Source: Phialophora verrucosa
Lineage: Eukaryota; Ascomycota; Eurotiomycetes; Chaetothyriales; Herpotrichiellaceae
Assembly (NCBI GenBank): GCA_002099365.1
Contig: MSED01000003.1
Location: 3,596,001 to 3,660,000, forward strand
Length of the DNA: 64,000 nucleotides
Reading direction: 5' to 3'
Part shown: positions 1 through 9,714 of the stretch, piece by piece
How the letters are laid out: each line of letters starts with the position of its first letter
Numbering within the stretch: position 1 is the stretch's first letter
Made by a program: the position numbers and the translations under genes
The notes under the pieces: model-generated
Seen by the model: only the letters and a program-made list of their open reading frames with translations
What the model was told of the DNA's origin: nothing
The model's database searches: none

Positions 1-42
1 GATTCTTATCGAACACTACAACGAAGTACAGTTCCTGCAGAA

Positions 43-1266
43 ATGGCCGACTCGAAGCTGCATCATGCTCCTCCGTTTCGGGCAGAGCACATGGGGTCGC
101 TGCTTCGACCGCAGAAGCTCCTAGATGTTCGAGCAGCCATTCGAGAAAAGGGCATCTCGGAGGAGGAAGCTGGCCTTCCCGCCGTGGAAAGGGAATCCAT
201 AGGACAGATTGTGAAAACTCAGCGCGACCTGGGCTTCAAGGCTGTCACTTCTGGAGAATACAACCGTACCCGTTTCTGGGGACTGTTCTGGGATGAGCTG
301 GCCGGCACCATCAGACTGCAGGATGCTGAGGCAAGTATGTTCCGGCTGTATCATCCAGACGTGGTGTCCTTGATAGAAAAGGATCGAAAGGTGATGCCCG
401 GGGACTCGGTGATTGCCGGCAGCAAGATACGGCATGAAGGGACGAAGTCCAACCTCCACGAGCTGAAGCTGGTCCAAGAGTTTGTCCCCAAGGAAGAGTG
501 GGGAAATATCAAGTTGACCATGATCACGCCGTCATGGTTCCACATGAGGTACAAGCAAGGCAGTGCGTACAAGCCCGAGGCGTACGCGAATGACGCCGAG
601 TATTTCAAGGACGTTGCCGCAGCATATTCGCGAGAGCTGCAGGTCCTGTACGAAGCCGGGCTGCGAAACGTCCAATTCGACGACCCGAACATGGCCTACT
701 TCTGCTCGAAGCAATTCCGCGACGGCTGGGCCGAGGACAAGGACAACATTGGCACCGTCGACGACCTTCTTGACGCCTACATCAAATTATACAACGACTC
801 CCTTGCAAATGCGCCCGCGGACCTGCACTCGGGCATCCATCTGTGCCGTGGTAACTTCATTGGCGGTCGTCACTTTGCCGAGGGAGCGTACGACATCATT
901 GCACAGAAGCTCTTTACAACCCTGAACGTCAACACTTTCTACCTGGAATACGACACCGAGCGGGCGGGCGGCTTCGAACCACTGAAATACTTGCCCAAAA
1001 ATAAGAACGTCGTCATCGGCGCCATCAGCACGAAGCTGAGGCAGTTGGAGGACAAAGAACAAATAAAGCAGCGAATCTACAAGGCGGCTGAATTCATCGC
1101 AGAGGGGTCACAGCAGACACGGGAAGAGGCGTTGAAGAGGATTGAACTCTCTCCGCAGTGCGGGTTCAGCACCCATGAGAGCGGCTACCCGCTGAGTGAC
1201 GAGGACCAAAGCAACAAGTTGAGATTGATCAGGCAAATTGCGGATGAGATCTGGGGTGAGCCATGA
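43..1266 (+). CDS. MetE-like (UROD/MetE-fold) methyltransferase-type protein
   Basis: This single-exon gene encodes 407 aa. It belongs to the short fungal/bacterial relatives of cobalamin-independent methionine synthase, which keep only the C-terminal catalytic barrel (full MetE is about 760 aa). The N-terminus reads FRAEHMGSLLRP, as in that family. Zinc-ligand positions are all visible: His266 and Cys268 in GIHLCRGN, Glu302 in FYLEYD and Cys373 in LSPQCGF. A zinc-dependent methyl transfer to a thiol is therefore plausible, but the substrate of these short homologues is not established, so I give no gene symbol. The protein has no targeting signal and is probably cytosolic. Only 42 bases of upstream sequence are present, so a further 5' exon outside the window cannot be excluded. 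The chosen ATG gives the usual family N-terminus. Confidence 0.9.
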   Translation: MADSKLHHAPPFRAEHMGSLLRPQKLLDVRAAIREKGISEEEAGLPAVERESIGQIVKTQRDLGFKAVTSGEYNRTRFWGLFWDELAGTIRLQDAEASMFRLYHPDVVSLIEKDRKVMPGDSVIAGSKIRHEGTKSNLHELKLVQEFVPKEEWGNIKLTMITPSWFHMRYKQGSAYKPEAYANDAEYFKDVAAAYSRELQVLYEAGLRNVQFDDPNMAYFCSKQFRDGWAEDKDNIGTVDDLLDAYIKLYNDSLANAPADLHSGIHLCRGNFIGGRHFAEGAYDIIAQKLFTTLNVNTFYLEYDTERAGGFEPLKYLPKNKNVVIGAISTKLRQLEDKEQIKQRIYKAAEFIAEGSQQTREEALKRIELSPQCGFSTHESGYPLSDEDQSNKLRLIRQIADEIWGEP

Positions 1267-2460
1267 TCTGAACACACACATGTATAGTGGGGAGCTGCTG
1301 TTCCTGAGGAGGTTAGGTCGGGGTGTATAAGATGGCTGTTGGGAGCATTTTGTTGTCACCAGAGGATTTCAACAATCTGGGTAGACAAAAGGTCCCGCGG
1401 GTTCAGCGTGGAAATATGGGAAAAGTACTGAGACAAAAGGGACTAAGATATGAGGCTAACGTGGGTGCTCAACGCCCCAGACTTCGAGGCCCGTTAATGT
1501 GGAATGAATGAATGCATCGCATCGTATCCACCCGGTCTGGTGATTCTTGGACGAGCCGCGTCCACCCAGTGACTGCTCTATGGAGCATTCGACTGATTTG
1601 TAGTGTATGGACACCGTCCAGTGCTAGCGAGGTCACTCGCTCGCGAATGTAAGGCACCTGTCCATGCCACGAGGCTTCAGATGTCAGACGGAGAAAGCTA
1701 CAACCGTTGTGTCGGTTGGTCATTGCACCGAGAGGCGCGGGTATTTTCCGTCTTGTGGGCGCCACGGGCGGCTTGGCAGTGGAGCTTGGGGAGCTTGGGG
1801 AGCTTGGGGGAGCTTTTTCTTGGGTGCTTGGTCCCCGAGCTCCAAGCCCCCATTTTTCGGGCGTGGTCAGGTCCTTCCCAATTCCTCCCCCATGGCAGAT
1901 CCCCCCCCACAACTCCAGATATTCCCCCCCGTCCCTTCGCTTCCCACCGACGCCATGCTCGACAATTCCACCACTCTCCTCGCCTCAAGGAATAGCCGTC
2001 GGCAGCTGACTGCAGCAGAAGGGCCAAGCTCGGTCATGCTACCGTGCGTTTGCCGCCGCTCAATAGGTCCCTCCGTCTCGCGCGGTCCTTGTTTACGACT
2101 GCTCTAGCACCGGAATCTTCCTCCTAGGACCCTTTTCGTTTGAGAGAACCACAATTCCAACTTTCGGAGCGTCCCAGATTGCCCTCGGCATCGCTCAATG
2201 CTCGCCCGAGCAGCGCCTTCACCTCGTATCACGACGATGTAGCCATTAAGGAGAGGGCATGGCAAGCAACGATTCCGTCGGCTCCAACGCCGACGGCAAT
2301 TGAACCCTCTACCACATGGTTGATCATTTCCACGTTTTCTCGACTCCTCTTTTATCTTTTACTCACGACCGTTCCCTTGGGTCTGACGTTCTGTTTCCAC
2401 CTCATATCGTCGAGTCACTTCATCCCAAGTTGTTGATTGCAGCTACCTTTGCAGTTCAAG
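1267..2460. other. Intergenic, promoter side of the sugar transporter
   Basis: I see no credible gene here. The stretch has a GGAGCTTGG tandem repeat near 1781-1807 and a strongly pyrimidine-rich stretch around 1835-1960 with C-runs. One of these (1901-1910) contains CCCCAC, which matches the complement of the CreA/Mig1 core SYGGRG. Carbon-catabolite control of the downstream sugar transporter would fit, but a single short match is weak evidence. Short ORFs on both strands have no recognisable protein features. Confidence 0.5.
1781..1807. repeat. GGAGCTTGG tandem repeat (3 perfect units)
   Basis: Three consecutive copies of the 9-mer GGAGCTTGG are present, followed by a partial copy with an extra G. 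The array lies about 650 bases upstream of the transporter start. It is short and of unknown function. Confidence 0.7.
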
Positions 2461-5087
2461 ATGGCGGGAACACTATGGTATACGTTGGGTGTGTCGATGT
2501 TTGCGGCCATCGGCACCTTCCTCTTCGTGAGTTGTCACTGTCCTAGAGTTGACCTCGCGGCCGCTCATGCCGACATTCAATAGGGCTTCGATACCGGTAT
2601 CGCCACAACAAGTGAGTTTTTGTCTCCGAAGAGGAAGAGAGCCTGGCAGATACTGACTTCGCCTTCGCAGCTATCGCGCACCAGAGCTGGATCGACTACA
2701 TGGACAAGCCTAACAAGGGCTTGACCGGCGCCGTGAGCTAGACACCAAGAGCACTGGGGCCGGAGAAGACATCTAACAAACGGCAGGTCGTCTCCACCTA
2801 CATTGCCGGCGAGGCTCTCGGGGCTCTGATGCAGACTGCCGTCGGCGACAAGCTTGGTCGAATTCGCTTCATGCAGATGATGTGCATCATTGTCACAATC
2901 GGGACGGTCATCCAAACTGCCGCTCAGAACATTGGCATGTTCCTGGCCGGTCGTGTCATGGCTGGCTTCGCAGTCGGGTGAGTCGAGTATCCGACCTGTC
3001 CTCCACATCCCAGTCATGCCACTGTCTCCTACGTGTCGAAGCTGACAACCCAAACAGAGGCATGGTCGCAACAGTGCCCATCTACTTGTCAGAGATTTCG
3101 GCGCCCAACGTCCGCGGTCTTATCGGCGGCATCTCCGGATGTGGCATTTCTCTTGGGACGATGATGTCCAACTGGGTCGGCTTCGCATGCAGCTATGCCC
3201 CCTACGGTCCTGTTCAATGGCGCCTCCCCCTCGGCATTCAAATCCCCTGGGGTATCATCCTGTTTATTGGCCTTGCTACGTTCATGCCCAATTCGCCTCG
3301 TCAACTCATTCGCTGGGGAAAGATCGAAGAAGCTCGCGCCGCGTTCCTGCGGATCAGGAAGGACCTGAGCGACCACGAGGTGCAAACGGAGTTCTCTCTC
3401 ATGCGGCGCCAGATCGAGTTTGAGCAACAGAGAGAGATCGAGAGTCTAGGCGAGGTGTTCAGATTGTTCAGGCACAGAGCCCTGGTGTATGTGGTTTTAC
3501 TTGTCTTCCCCTCCGCTTTCCCCTTTCCTATTCTCGCCCGATCATTATTCGTGGAGGCCACCCATCTATATATGAGTGAGTGAGAGATCGCTGACTGTCC
3601 CGCACCAGTTCGATTGGCGTGCAAACCATGACCAGTCTCACGGGCGTCAACGTCATCCAATATTACCAGAGTGAGTCGTTATTCCCTGCCCCCTCGACCC
3701 ACGCACTCGCGGGGGTTGAGTCCCGAGATCCAACGCATTGCTAACGGACGATCCACAGCCATCCTGTTCAAATCCCTAGGCATAAACAGCCACATGATAC
3801 TCGCTCTCGCCTCCATTTACGGCACCCTGGCCTTTACGTCGAATGTCCTTACGACAAGATTCCTTGCCGACCAATGGGGTCGTCGAAAGTACGTTTTGTT
3901 CCAACGCTCGCCCCACGTTTGCAGTGTGCATTGTGCATTCCTTTCTTTGTCGTTCCCCGTCCTCCCATCCATACTGATTGATCAATGCTGACCCCCGGCT
4001 TCTCGCCGCTCCCACAGAATGATCCTCGCCGGTCTCTCCGCCATTGTCGTCATCGAGATCTACGCCGCCGTCATGCAGCGCGAGTTCCAGAACACAGACA
4101 ACCAGACCGGCAAGGGTTTTGCCGTGCTGGGCATCTATCTCTTCGTCGTTGCTTATTGTGAGTTTCCTGCCCACCCTGGCCTGGCCTGACCTGGCCTAGT
4201 CGAGTCGAGTCGAGTCGAGTCTATAGTAATGTTATTACTACTGTGCCCTCGATTCGAACCTCATCTACCTAGCGAGGTAGTTTGGGCCGGACAGACGGGG
4301 CGGCAGGCCAAGCCAAACCAAGCAAGTACTTCATAGGGATCATCATGCTAACAATCTCCCTTCCTTTGTACGTTAGACGGCATGCTCAACTCGACGACAT
4401 GGCTCTACGGCGCCGAAGTCCTGCCCATCAATCTGCGGTCCAAGGTCATGGGCCTCGCTGCTTCGAGTCACTTTATTGTGAATGTGGGGAGTGAGTACCA
4501 ACTTTCTTTGCTATTGTCCACGACATGCACGCCGCTGGCTGGATGTACCAACGATACAAAGGTCACTCGGTGGGCTTAGCTCAGGATTGGGTTGAATGAC
4601 TGACACTACTCTTTACTTGTAGTTACCGAGGCGGGACCGTCTGCGTTTGCAAACATTCATGAGGTGAGTCACTTCGAAGGAAGACACAGGCTAGGGGGCG
4701 AGGCGAGAGTTGTGCTCTGGCGCCTCACACGCGCACTGATTTTGACTGACTTCGTTCCACGACAAACAGAACTACTACTACGTCTTCGTTGCGTGCTCGT
4801 TCTTCTTCCTGGTCATCGCATACTTCTACTTCCCGTGAGTCACCCTTTCGTTCTTGGGCTCTGTCAGCCGTGTACCCTGTTCGCAACATTACATTTTGAC
4901 CTTTGACTGATCCCTTTCCCTGCTTCTCAGCGAAACAAAGAAGAAGACCCTCGAAGAGATCGCCGCCGCGTTCGGCGACAAAGTTGTGCTCTTGGACGAA
5001 AATGATGTTGCAGCCGAGTCGGCAGTGATGGGAGACAAGCTTGGTGCCGTACAGGTCGAGAGCGCCGTGGAAACCTCCAAGGTTTGA
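2461..5087 (+). CDS. MFS sugar transporter (12 exons)
   Basis: This is a sugar/H+ symporter-type major facilitator of about 494 aa, expected to have 12 membrane helices at the plasma membrane. Joined exons are 2461-2526, 2584-2611, 2671-2732, 2787-2977, 3058-3486, 3609-3670, 3759-3888, 4018-4157, 4377-4490, 4623-4663, 4770-4834 and 4931-5087. All introns are GT-AG and every junction keeps frame. Family signatures appear in order: GFDTGIATT in helix 1, GDKLGRIRF (loop 2-3), PIYLSEISAPNVRG, PNSPRQLIRWGK (a PESPR variant), GVNVIQYYQ, FLADQWGRRK, GAEVLPINLRSK and FPETKKKTLEEI. Substrate cannot be told from sequence; hexose or a disaccharide is likely. Eleven introns in under 500 codons is dense even for this family. 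Intron 8 (4158-4376) is the longest and carries a GAGTC microsatellite. Confidence 0.9.
4198..4221. repeat. GAGTC microsatellite in transporter intron 8
   Basis: About five tandem GAGTC units sit inside the 219-nt intron 8, preceded by CTGGC-type short repeats. The repeat probably accounts for part of that intron's unusual length. Confidence 0.75.
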
Positions 5088-5753
5088 GGCTCTCCGCCCC
5101 GACTTGGGAGTCTGCTTGCGTAGCCAAGCTAGAGGAGGGTGTATGAAACGGGGGAAGGAATTGGAGGCTGACGAGACATATCAACACTGAAATGTCTCAA
5201 GGCTGCGTCGAACAATCCGGGAAATGTAGGGTGGCACCAGTGTCGAGATGAGACGTCGAGGAGCTGCAACGGCTGGAATCGCAACTGTCATAGTAGTTGG
5301 TGCTCGAATGTCAAACATGGGTTGCTCAGTCCTTCGGCCTTCACTGGTCTTCTTTGGAAGGTTGGCTCTCTTCTGAATGCTTTAGCGGCCTGAAGCTCCA
5401 CCGGACGGAGCCCTCGAAACCCTGTTGATCGATCTCTTATGCAGCTGTAGATCGATGCCGATCCCTCGACGGCCGAGGCGTCGCGATTGGAAGCAAGGGG
5501 CTTCTGTATTCGTATTAGTGAGACCCATGAGGCCACGACATGCATGCATCCGTACCATTGTGCCATTCAACCGGCTGTACTCGTAGTCACCTCCACTTGT
5601 CCCTTGATTGGCGCGACCCTGATGAATTATTGTCTCTGGCCCCAGTTTTGAAACCTGGAAAATGGGGATCCGTTCTCGAGGGAGGTGCCAGAAATGCGAA
5701 TCTCGCAAACTAGACGACCCGCGACGAAGCAAGGTCAGTGGCGTGCATTGTCT
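5088..5753. other. Intergenic between transporter 3' end and transcription-factor 3' end
   Basis: This is a convergent interval between the plus-strand transporter and the minus-strand transcription-factor gene. I searched the minus strand here for the missing C-terminal part of that factor and found no recognisable continuation. A plus-strand ORF near 5662 starts with a CxxC-like string but lacks the rest of a zinc cluster. Confidence 0.4.
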
Positions 5754-6659
5754 TCAGCCCGAACTCCGACGTGGATTGTGCTCTGCCCTTTTCCGGTTGG
5801 TAACATACAGACCACAGCGATTGATGATGTCCATCAGGTTCCGGTCCGAGCTTCGCGAGAGGTCAAGGGACGCAGTAAAGCAGCTCATGGCGTTGAGGTG
5901 TGTTTGAGCAGCCGTGAAATCGCCGAGGTACCAGTTCGTCACACAGTGAAGGAGCATCTCTTGCAGGATCTGGCGGTCAGTGAATATTCTCGCCTGTGGA
6001 TCCGCGAGCTGTTCTCGTAGCCATTGAAGGGACGGTTGCATATACCTGGTCGCTTTGATCTCGAATTCCTCCCGACGACTTGGGATGTCGATGGCCATCT
6101 TTGCTGCTGTACAGGCAAGCATGGCGTATCCGTTGATACCCCCGGCAGTTCGCCGAGAGAAGTCCTGGAGATCCTTGGAAGAGACAATCTGCTGGTACAG
6201 ATCATGGCTACTGTGCAGGTAGGTCCGCGGCTGATGCTCCGATGTCAGGGACACCGAGTCAAAATAGTCGACCAGCTCGTCCACGTCGGGTTGTTCCCTC
6301 CCGTGAGGTCGAGGACTTGCTGAGTCAGTGCTGCTTACCGGGCTCGGAGAGACGGACCCGCTGCTGCTGGAGGACGTCTCGGACCAAAGGGTTGGTGATG
6401 GCCTCGGAGAACTCTGCCTGGATGACACGGTGGTTTGCGGAGATAGTCGAGATACTGGGGGGCATGGTCGTTTCGCAGGTGGCCCCGGCACCCCGTCATC
6501 CACTCGGAACATGTGCAGTCGCTTGTTCTTCTGGTTTCGACATGACTGGACATGGCTGAGGATCGCGGAGGCGTCTTTGCCGTGGCTCCTCGACAGAGAA
6601 ACAGAGGCGCTATCCTTGTTTACGAACAGGTATACTGTAGGTTGCCGGGTCTTCGACAT
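5754..6659 (-). CDS. Fungal-specific transcription factor (DUF3468-like), apparently C-terminally truncated
   Basis: The ORF encodes 301 aa. The N-terminus (FVNKDSASVSLSRSHG, then AILSHVQSCRNQKNKR) resembles fungal regulators that lack an N-terminal Zn2Cys6 cluster but keep the fungal transcription-factor middle homology region. A Ser/Pro-rich linker (about residues 65-115) follows, then the start of the helical region (residues 125-290, including DLYQQIVSSKDLQDFSRR and EMLLHCVTNWYLGDF). The protein stops after INRCGLYVTNRKR, where relatives of 450-550 aa usually continue. A GTATGT donor-like string overlaps the LYV codons, so a missed intron is possible, but I could not find a following exon. 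It may therefore be a shortened protein or a decaying gene. Confidence 0.55.
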   Translation of the reverse strand: MSKTRQPTVYLFVNKDSASVSLSRSHGKDASAILSHVQSCRNQKNKRLHMFRVDDGVPGPPAKRPCPPVSRLSPQTTVSSRQSSPRPSPTLWSETSSSSSGSVSPSPVSSTDSASPRPHGREQPDVDELVDYFDSVSLTSEHQPRTYLHSSHDLYQQIVSSKDLQDFSRRTAGGINGYAMLACTAAKMAIDIPSRREEFEIKATRYMQPSLQWLREQLADPQARIFTDRQILQEMLLHCVTNWYLGDFTAAQTHLNAMSCFTASLDLSRSSDRNLMDIINRCGLYVTNRKRAEHNPRRSSG

Positions 6660-9600
6660 CTTGGTTGTATAGTTATGTAGTTGTACTTCCTAGCCTGCAG
6701 TTGGGGACAGAACAACCTCGTATGCATTTTGGAGAATCTTGGCTCTGCGAGATGGTATTGGGGACTTTTTTCAACCAGCTCTTGTAGTGCCTGACGTCGG
6801 TAGTGGCAACTATATAACCTCCAGTCCTGGCGGCGAACGGTACACTGACGCGAAGTACCCGACGGTCTCGCTTCTCTGCACGGCATTTGCCGAAGTCATC
6901 CTGTGCGGGCTTGCCTCGAATCGAGAAGGTGTGACGCCCCAGCTGATTGGCGAGCGCATGCCCAAGACTCCCCGAGTACTCACGAGAAGAGTGAGCGATC
7001 GTAGATGCGGACAGGAACCCTCATGGACCATGCGTTTTGAAGGAAAAGGGCCGTGAAAGAAGAATTCTTCAGCGGTTAGCACGCCGGCTGAAAGATCCTG
7101 AAGTGAGATCGCAGTCTTGTTCTTCGATCCGGAGAACGAAATGCAGGCGTGACCGCTGCCTGCATCCGTCGGGACGCAGCCGTAGCCCATGCTGAGGTGA
7201 AACTCTACCTTGGGACCCAGTATGTTTCCGTTCACCTCATCTTTCAGCGAAAGGCGATTCGTGGATGCAGCACACACCACGTAACCGGTCCCTCAGGGGC
7301 AGGCGAATCTTCCGGCTTGTTGCTCGACGCCATGCTTGCTTTAGTGGCATTAGAGGTAACCCAAGATTACTAAGAGAGATCTGCTCTGGCCGATTGGACC
7401 GCTGTAAGGAATAAGACACGCGTGGTCCACAGAGAAATCAGAGATGGTGAGCCCCCTCCGAGTTTGCACGGAAGCTTGAGTCGGTGGAAGCGCTGCAGCG
7501 AGACCCGCTCCGTCTCTGCGCGTTAAGAGAACAATCGAGATGGAAGGCCTCCGGCATGGCAGTCGCGAATCCCAGCAGACAATCACGGACTCCCACACCG
7601 AAATCTTCGTCGTCGTCAACGCATAACGCACCATGAGATCATGGCAAATGCAGTAATAGTGGCACGAGTGGTGACAGGCTGCCGGCGCTCGTTGTCCCGA
7701 CGGATGAGGTGCTCCGCCAACCCCAAACCAAGGGAGGAGGTGGAGGCCGGATATCAGCCATCGAATGACTGCGGCTTCAGTACGAGCGCTTGTCTCCGGC
7801 TATGTACGAGTACCCTCGGTCGGTCTGCTAGAGGCAGGTCGACAAGGACTACCCGCCTGACGTCGGACAACACTGGAGGCTTACTATGATCTCGTACCTT
7901 TCATCGGCCAAGGAGGTGCCAACAGTAGGGATGCCACTCCAACCACGTGTAGGCATCCTTGCCGACGATCCTGGTGGTACTCAGAGATGCCTCGACCAAG
8001 GCAGAGCCCCAACACTATGACCTTTGAGGATAATACTGAACTTGTACGTGACAGCCCCCGCTGCCTGCTTACTCAGACCTGATCCCTACGTAGGGACTCT
8101 TCGCAACATCTTTTGCGCAGTTCGCCGCCTTTGGCAGCAGCTCGCACGCTCACGGCTATTCTATGCTGTTTGTCTACAACCAAGGCAGACATACAAGCAA
8201 AAAGCTGGCTTTGCAAGCAGCAGCCTTCTCTGGTTTGATTTGCTGATGACTCTGACCAGAACACCACAGCCAACGGCGGCCTAGTGCTCTGGTGCGACCG
8301 ACAGCTTTTGCCTGGTGCCCCTGTTGTCGTGCGTTTTACAAGAGCAGTCGACGACCTGATTCCCGTTGAGCCATGTTGAAGAAGGATAGCCGCATACGGG
8401 ACAGGGGACGGCTGGTCTCCTCATATGCGACTTGTCAAATTGGTTTCCAGCACTTGGGAGTAGAGCCAGAGCACATCGGCGCGTTCCAGGCCACCCAACA
8501 CTGACTGACTTGGGCCGTCAGATAATTGACACCGTGCAGAATCACTGGCTCGGGCGTATTCTTCATACCCTCCGCCCTCAATCAGCATCAGAACCGCGGA
8601 ATGCATTACTAGAAGTGCCAAGGGGGCTATCGATGCAGGAATGCCTGGACAAGCCGAATGGGTACTTGGTGAGGTGGGCTCCTTTGGGTGTCCGAAGGAC
8701 GAGAGTCTACGCTCGGGCAACCTGAAACCTTTTAAAGACGCTGCAGACGCCCCATCGCATCATGTGGCTGCAGGCTGAGGGTGTTCGAGCTTGAGGTATA
8801 GACGGCCTCTTCAACAAGCCTTGACGTGTGCGTGGCATGTAGTGAGCTCAGACCGAGCCAATGCCACCACCAACGCAACAAAGAAATGCGACGTGTCCAG
8901 TATGCTCCTGGCAGTCCACCGACCTTGAGTCCGCCCTCGAATATCGCTTCCTTATACAGTCATCGGGAGCTTGCCAGGCCCGATGGAATGCTTGGTCGCA
9001 GGGATGGAGGACAGAGACCTATCGAGTCGTAACACTGACGTGTGCCGTACGAGCTGACATTATCTGGACACACGCTTGTATAGGGGGAATCAGTAGAAGC
9101 ATCAATTGCTTGTTTAAAGTGTGTCGGCACTACTCAGTGGGAAGGCTGGAATCTGGGCCACGGATGTATGCTCTTAACCTTGACTCAAGCGCTACAACAT
9201 ATTCTTCTCAGGCAAGGCTCAGGCAGCGGGTACGAGTACGAGTAGGCCGAGCAGTAGCATCGTTTCCATCTTTTCCGTACTCGTACGCCCTGAAGATCTC
9301 TGACGAGACCCTCATGACGCCTTGCCAAAGGCGAGCGCATGGTATGACAAGTCGGAAAGATGTGTGCCTATCAGAGGCTCTGTCCTCGCTTTTCTCTTCA
9401 ACCGTCATGCTGCGTTTCTTGGAACATGACATTGCCTTGTCGTGATTGGATGTTGATCGTGGCGCAAGCGCGGAGCGCCGACGTATCCGAGAAGCAGACA
9501 AGCCCGAGTAACACCTGACTGGAGCGCAAGGCAACGAGGCTGAATGGAAGGTCAATGAGATAGATATTATCTCATACCCCGTACTCCCGACCGCAATGAT

Positions 9601-9714
9601 GGTCTTGGGGCCAGATATAACAATACAGCTCGAACTTTCGAAGCAATAGCGCTGCACTCTCCCCGCCCTCTTCAACGCCGACAGCCACATCGACCCCCGC
9701 GCGACGGGCACAAA
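6660..9714. other. 3-kb stretch without a recognisable gene
   Basis: Several ORFs of 60-194 codons occur (for example 6810-7280 minus and 8861-9445 plus), but none shows family motifs, membrane segments or convincing splice-linked continuation. Near 9228-9290 there are clustered TACGAGTACG / TACTCGTAC-type microrepeats, a motif that also recurs in other intergenic parts of this window. The left end serves as the upstream region of the minus-strand transcription factor and the right end as the lipase promoter. Confidence 0.4.

Noticed and set aside
4241..4280. tRNA B-box-like string GGTTCGAATC on the minus strand inside transporter intron 8
   Set aside because: No A box, anticodon arm or pairing acceptor stem lies at the right distance.
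5662..5760. Plus-strand start resembling a Zn2Cys6 cluster (RSRGRCQKCESRK)
   Set aside because: Only two of the six cysteines are present, and it lies antisense to the end of the transcription-factor gene.
6810..7280. Minus-strand ORF of 156 codons upstream of the transcription factor
   Set aside because: No recognisable domain, and it cannot be joined in frame to the transcription-factor gene.
8861..9445. Plus-strand ORF of 194 codons in the gene-free stretch
   Set aside because: The composition looks random, with no motif, and it overlaps an equally long antisense ORF.
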